Part shown: positions 61,220 through 64,000 of the stretch, one piece after another
Numbering within the stretch: position 1 is the first letter of the stretch
How the letters are laid out: every line of letters starts with the position of its first letter
NCBI RefSeq assembly: GCF_000376565.1
Contig: NZ_BARG01000007.1
Location: forward strand, 1-64,000
Direction: 5' to 3'
DNA length: 64,000 nucleotides
DNA from: Streptomyces hokutonensis
Lineage (GTDB): Bacteria > Actinomycetota > Actinomycetes > Streptomycetales > Streptomycetaceae
The notes under the pieces: generated by a model
What the model was told of the DNA's origin: nothing
Seen by the model: only the letters and a program-made list of their open reading frames with translations
Database searches by the model: none
Translations under genes and position numbers: made by a program

Positions 61220-62252
61220 CGACCTTGAGCTCTCCGGAGACGATCTGGTCGCGCAGCGCCTTGACCTTCGCGAGGACGTCCTTGTGCTGGGCGATCACGC
61301 ACTTCGACGAGTCGACGCCGGCCTCCAGACCGGTGAGGCTGATGCCGCCCTCCTTCAGGCCGTAGGACACCGAGGTGCCCGTCCTGCCCGCGAGGACCTG
61401 CTCGACGCCCTTCTCCACGGCGACGTCCGTCTTCTTGATCACGTTGTCGACGACCGTGCCGGGGGAGGAGACGCACTGGTTGACGTCGACGCCGTATGCG
61501 AACGCGCCCTTGGCCTTCGCGGCCTCGAACACGCCGTAGTTGCCGGCCGCCGCGGCCGCCATGATCTGGTCGGTGCCCTTGGAGAGCAGGGAGTCGGCCT
61601 GCTCCTTGGCGCGCGCCGAGTCGTCGAACGGGGACTGGCCGCCGACGAAGCGCGTCGACGCGGAGGTCTTCGCGGCGACCTTCTTGGCGCCGGCCGCGAA
61701 CGGGTCGCTGTAGCGCCGGAACTGGGGAGTGTCGAGCACGTCCACCGCGCCGACCTTGCCGCTCTTGCTGAGCAACCCGGCCTCGGCGCCCGCGAGATAG
61801 ACACCCTCGTGCTCACGGAAGACGGCGCAGGTGACGTTCGTGAACGTCTTCGTCGTGCACGCGTCGATCATGAGGAACTGCTGCTTGGGGTGCGCCTTGG
61901 CCTGCTGCGCGACGATGTCCGCGAACTCGAAGCCGACCAGCACGATCACGTTCGGGCTCGTGTCCACGGCGGCTTGCACGTTCTGCTGCTGGGACGCGGT
62001 GTCCGTCGACTCGTAGACCTTCTCGGTCCCGTCGTGCGTCTTCGCGGCGGCCTTCACCCCGGTGACGGCGAGCTTCAGGAACTCGTTCTGCCCGACCGCG
62101 TCCGGCGTGACCAGCGTGAACGACTTCCCACTGCTGCCGCTCGCACCGTCCGAGGCGTCGGTCTTGGCGGCGGCGTTGCAGGCGGTCGCGGCGGTGACCA
62201 TGAGCGTGGTGGCGGCGACGAGCTGCAGGGTGCGACGTGATCTGCGGAGCAT
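61200..62252 (-). CDS. BMP-family substrate-binding lipoprotein
   Basis: A 350-residue exported lipoprotein, first structural gene of the importer operon, starting at ATG 62252 behind GGAAGG. The signal ends TAATAC with lipid-modified Cys25. The mature part matches the basic membrane protein (BMP/PnrA-like) family, which binds nucleosides: FTLVTPDAVGQNEF, IVLVGFEFADIV and AYGVDVNQC (typical Asp ligand). In this context purine nucleosides such as methylthioadenosine or inosine are likely ligands. Expression is probably under the cysteine-rich leader ORF upstream. Confidence 0.9.
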   Translation of the reverse strand: MLRRSRRTLQLVAATTLMVTAATACNAAAKTDASDGASGSSGKSFTLVTPDAVGQNEFLKLAVTGVKAAAKTHDGTEKVYESTDTASQQQNVQAAVDTSPNVIVLVGFEFADIVAQQAKAHPKQQFLMIDACTTKTFTNVTCAVFREHEGVYLAGAEAGLLSKSGKVGAVDVLDTPQFRRYSDPFAAGAKKVAAKTSASTRFVGGQSPFDDSARAKEQADSLLSKGTDQIMAAAAAGNYGVFEAAKAKGAFAYGVDVNQCVSSPGTVVDNVIKKTDVAVEKGVEQVLAGRTGTSVSYGLKEGGISLTGLEAGVDSSKCVIAQHKDVLAKVKALRDQIVSGELKVDDPAAS

Positions 62253-62349
62253 GGGGACCTTCCGGGGTACGGCAAGGCACGCTCCGGCGGGAGCGCGTTC
62301 GACCAGATGGTGAGACGGGGAGACGAGAGGTGGACGCGAGAGGGACAGG

Positions 62350-62415
62350 TCAGCGTCGACAGCAGTCGCTCGCGCAGCGGCCGTGATCGAGGAAACGGCG
62401 CACGGTGAGCAGCAC
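62350..62415 (-). CDS. cysteine-rich leader peptide (attenuator type), 21 codons
   Basis: GTG at 62415 has AAGGAGGA just upstream. The peptide begins VLLTVRRFLDH and ends GRCASDCCRR, stop at 62350, 97 bp before the lipoprotein gene on the same strand. The pattern L-T-x-R-R-x-x-D-x-x-R-x-A-S-x-x-C-R is that of the leader peptides placed before many actinobacterial sulfur and cysteine genes. Three cysteine codons, two adjacent near the end, would make ribosomes stall when charged tRNA-Cys is scarce. A GCTCC / GGAGC hairpin at about 62267-62283 lies between it and the gene. Too short for normal gene calling. Confidence 0.72.
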   Translation of the reverse strand: MLLTVRRFLDHGRCASDCCRR

Positions 62416-62472
62416 ACGTCCTCCTTCGTCTCGGCCTTCGGGCTGCGGGTGCTGGACTTTAACATTCGTTTT

Positions 62473-62494
62473 GAGACACCTGCTCGACTGTCTC
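62473..62494. promoter_or_regulatory. inverted repeat in mtnA/importer divergent region
   Basis: GAGACA and TGTCTC, a 6-bp inverted repeat with 10 bases between, 66 bp upstream of mtnA, inside the AT-richest part of the divergent region (CTTTAACATTCGTTTTG). A candidate operator for the FadR-type regulator or a promoter element. Confidence 0.4.
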
Positions 62495-62559
62495 GAACTG
62501 TGGTTCTTCGAGGTCATGTACGGTGTCCGACACCATCGGAACAGCAGGAGTGTCCCGTT

Positions 62560-63624
<1,065 letters not shown>

Positions 63625-63691
63625 GTCCCTGGGTTCGCGGCCAGGAGATTCTTCCTCGTCCCGTCCGACCGGTTCTGTCATTCTGCGTGCC

Positions 63692-64000
63692 ATGTCCGCA
63701 CGCAATCGAAGACTGCCCAGGCACCGTGCCTGGCCACTGACCACCACCGACATCGAAGAGTGTCTCGGCCCCTTCATGACCCGAGTCACGGACCTGCGCT
63801 TCCTCACCGGACAGGACAGCGGGACCATCGTTCTGGGCGCGGAGTGGATCGCTCCGATCTCCCGCAATTACGGCCGCGGCATGCCCCCGGACATGGTCGG
63901 CTTCCGTATAGACGTCCACCCGGTGGATGCCGCCGAACGTGCCGCCACCCGCGCCGTTCTGCGGGCGCAGGCCCTCCCGCAACTGCACGCATGGGTCACG
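63692..64000 (+). CDS. hypothetical protein, 3' end cut by window
   Basis: From ATG 63692 a frame stays open for 103 codons to the window edge. It reads MSARNRRLPRHRAWPL and on through GAEWIAPISRNYGRGMPPDM. Codon use is as expected for a real gene but somewhat less GC-biased. I do not recognise it. It begins 67 bp after mtnA on the same strand and could be in the same transcript. No function is proposed. Confidence 0.5.
   Translation, partial: MSARNRRLPRHRAWPLTTTDIEECLGPFMTRVTDLRFLTGQDSGTIVLGAEWIAPISRNYGRGMPPDMVGFRIDVHPVDAAERAATRAVLRAQALPQLHAWVT

Noticed and set aside
62253..62559. SAM-type riboswitch before mtnA or the importer
   Set aside because: I could not fold any of the known SAM aptamer cores here; a leader peptide explains the sulfur link better.

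Overview
This window looks like a chromosomal core or near-core segment of a Streptomyces. It is very GC-rich with strong third-position GC bias. It carries two chaplin genes, the mycothiol ligase mshC, a PAC2-family parJ next to it, a coenzyme F420-type LLM oxidoreductase, and several protein families largely confined to actinobacteria (DUF3090, the SCO1664 family, DUF5703). Gene order from the gluconate locus through the chaplins to mshC and parJ agrees with what I remember of the Streptomyces coelicolor SCO166x-168x region; that is memory, not a search. I found no insertion sequence, prophage or CRISPR array.

Layout, left to right. 1-9.1 kb: a partial DUF849/BKACE gene and an XRE-type regulator, a secreted G1 glutamic endopeptidase, a secreted penicillin-acylase-family Ntn hydrolase, an alpha/beta hydrolase and a NamZ/DUF1343 muramidase. 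9.3-18.1 kb: an SDR, acyl-CoA synthetase and TetR operon, a NarL-type two-component system, a secreted LGFP-like protein, and an acyl-CoA dehydrogenase with an APH-type kinase. The two lipid or acyl-CoA operons share a palindromic TetR-type operator. 18.2-25.4 kb: a duplicated His-rich protein, two overlapping DUF202 genes, a NUDIX hydrolase, a DMT transporter, an APC permease, and a molybdopterin oxidoreductase with a cytochrome b partner. 25.4-30.8 kb: an unusual 38-bp minisatellite built from the 3' end of the neighbouring idnD gene, then a gluconate/idonate operon with a divergent GntR regulator. 30.8-39.2 kb: a YchJ-family protein, an unknown protein, an M1 metallopeptidase translationally coupled to a Pls/PosA-type single-module peptide synthetase, an HNH protein and tRNA-Leu(GAG). 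39.3-50.2 kb: an M20 peptidase, chpH and chpC, a RecD2-like protein without its Walker motifs, an aldo/keto reductase, an LLM oxidoreductase, a ferritin-like protein and corA. 50.2-54.8 kb: the actinobacterial trio (phosphatase, DUF3090, SCO1664 family) followed by mshC and the convergent parJ. 54.9-63.6 kb: a nucleoside or sulfur-salvage operon and mtnA.

Four systems stand out. (1) A BMP-type nucleoside ABC importer, an adenosine-type deaminase, an NP-I phosphorylase and a FadR-type regulator are encoded divergently from mtnA. Upstream of the importer is an unannotated 21-codon cysteine-rich leader ORF of the type used for attenuation in actinobacteria. Together they suggest scavenging of 5'-methylthioadenosine through the deaminated (methylthioinosine) route, under cysteine control. 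(2) The Pls-like synthetase has a hand-read adenylation code resembling lysine codes, and its stop codon overlaps the start of a zinc aminopeptidase, suggesting a paired poly-amino-acid synthase and hydrolase. (3) The conserved mshC-linked trio contains a kinase-like protein and a histidine phosphatase, the latter being a candidate for the unassigned mycothiol phosphatase MshA2. (4) The tandem array behind idnD repeats the end of the gene including its stop codon.
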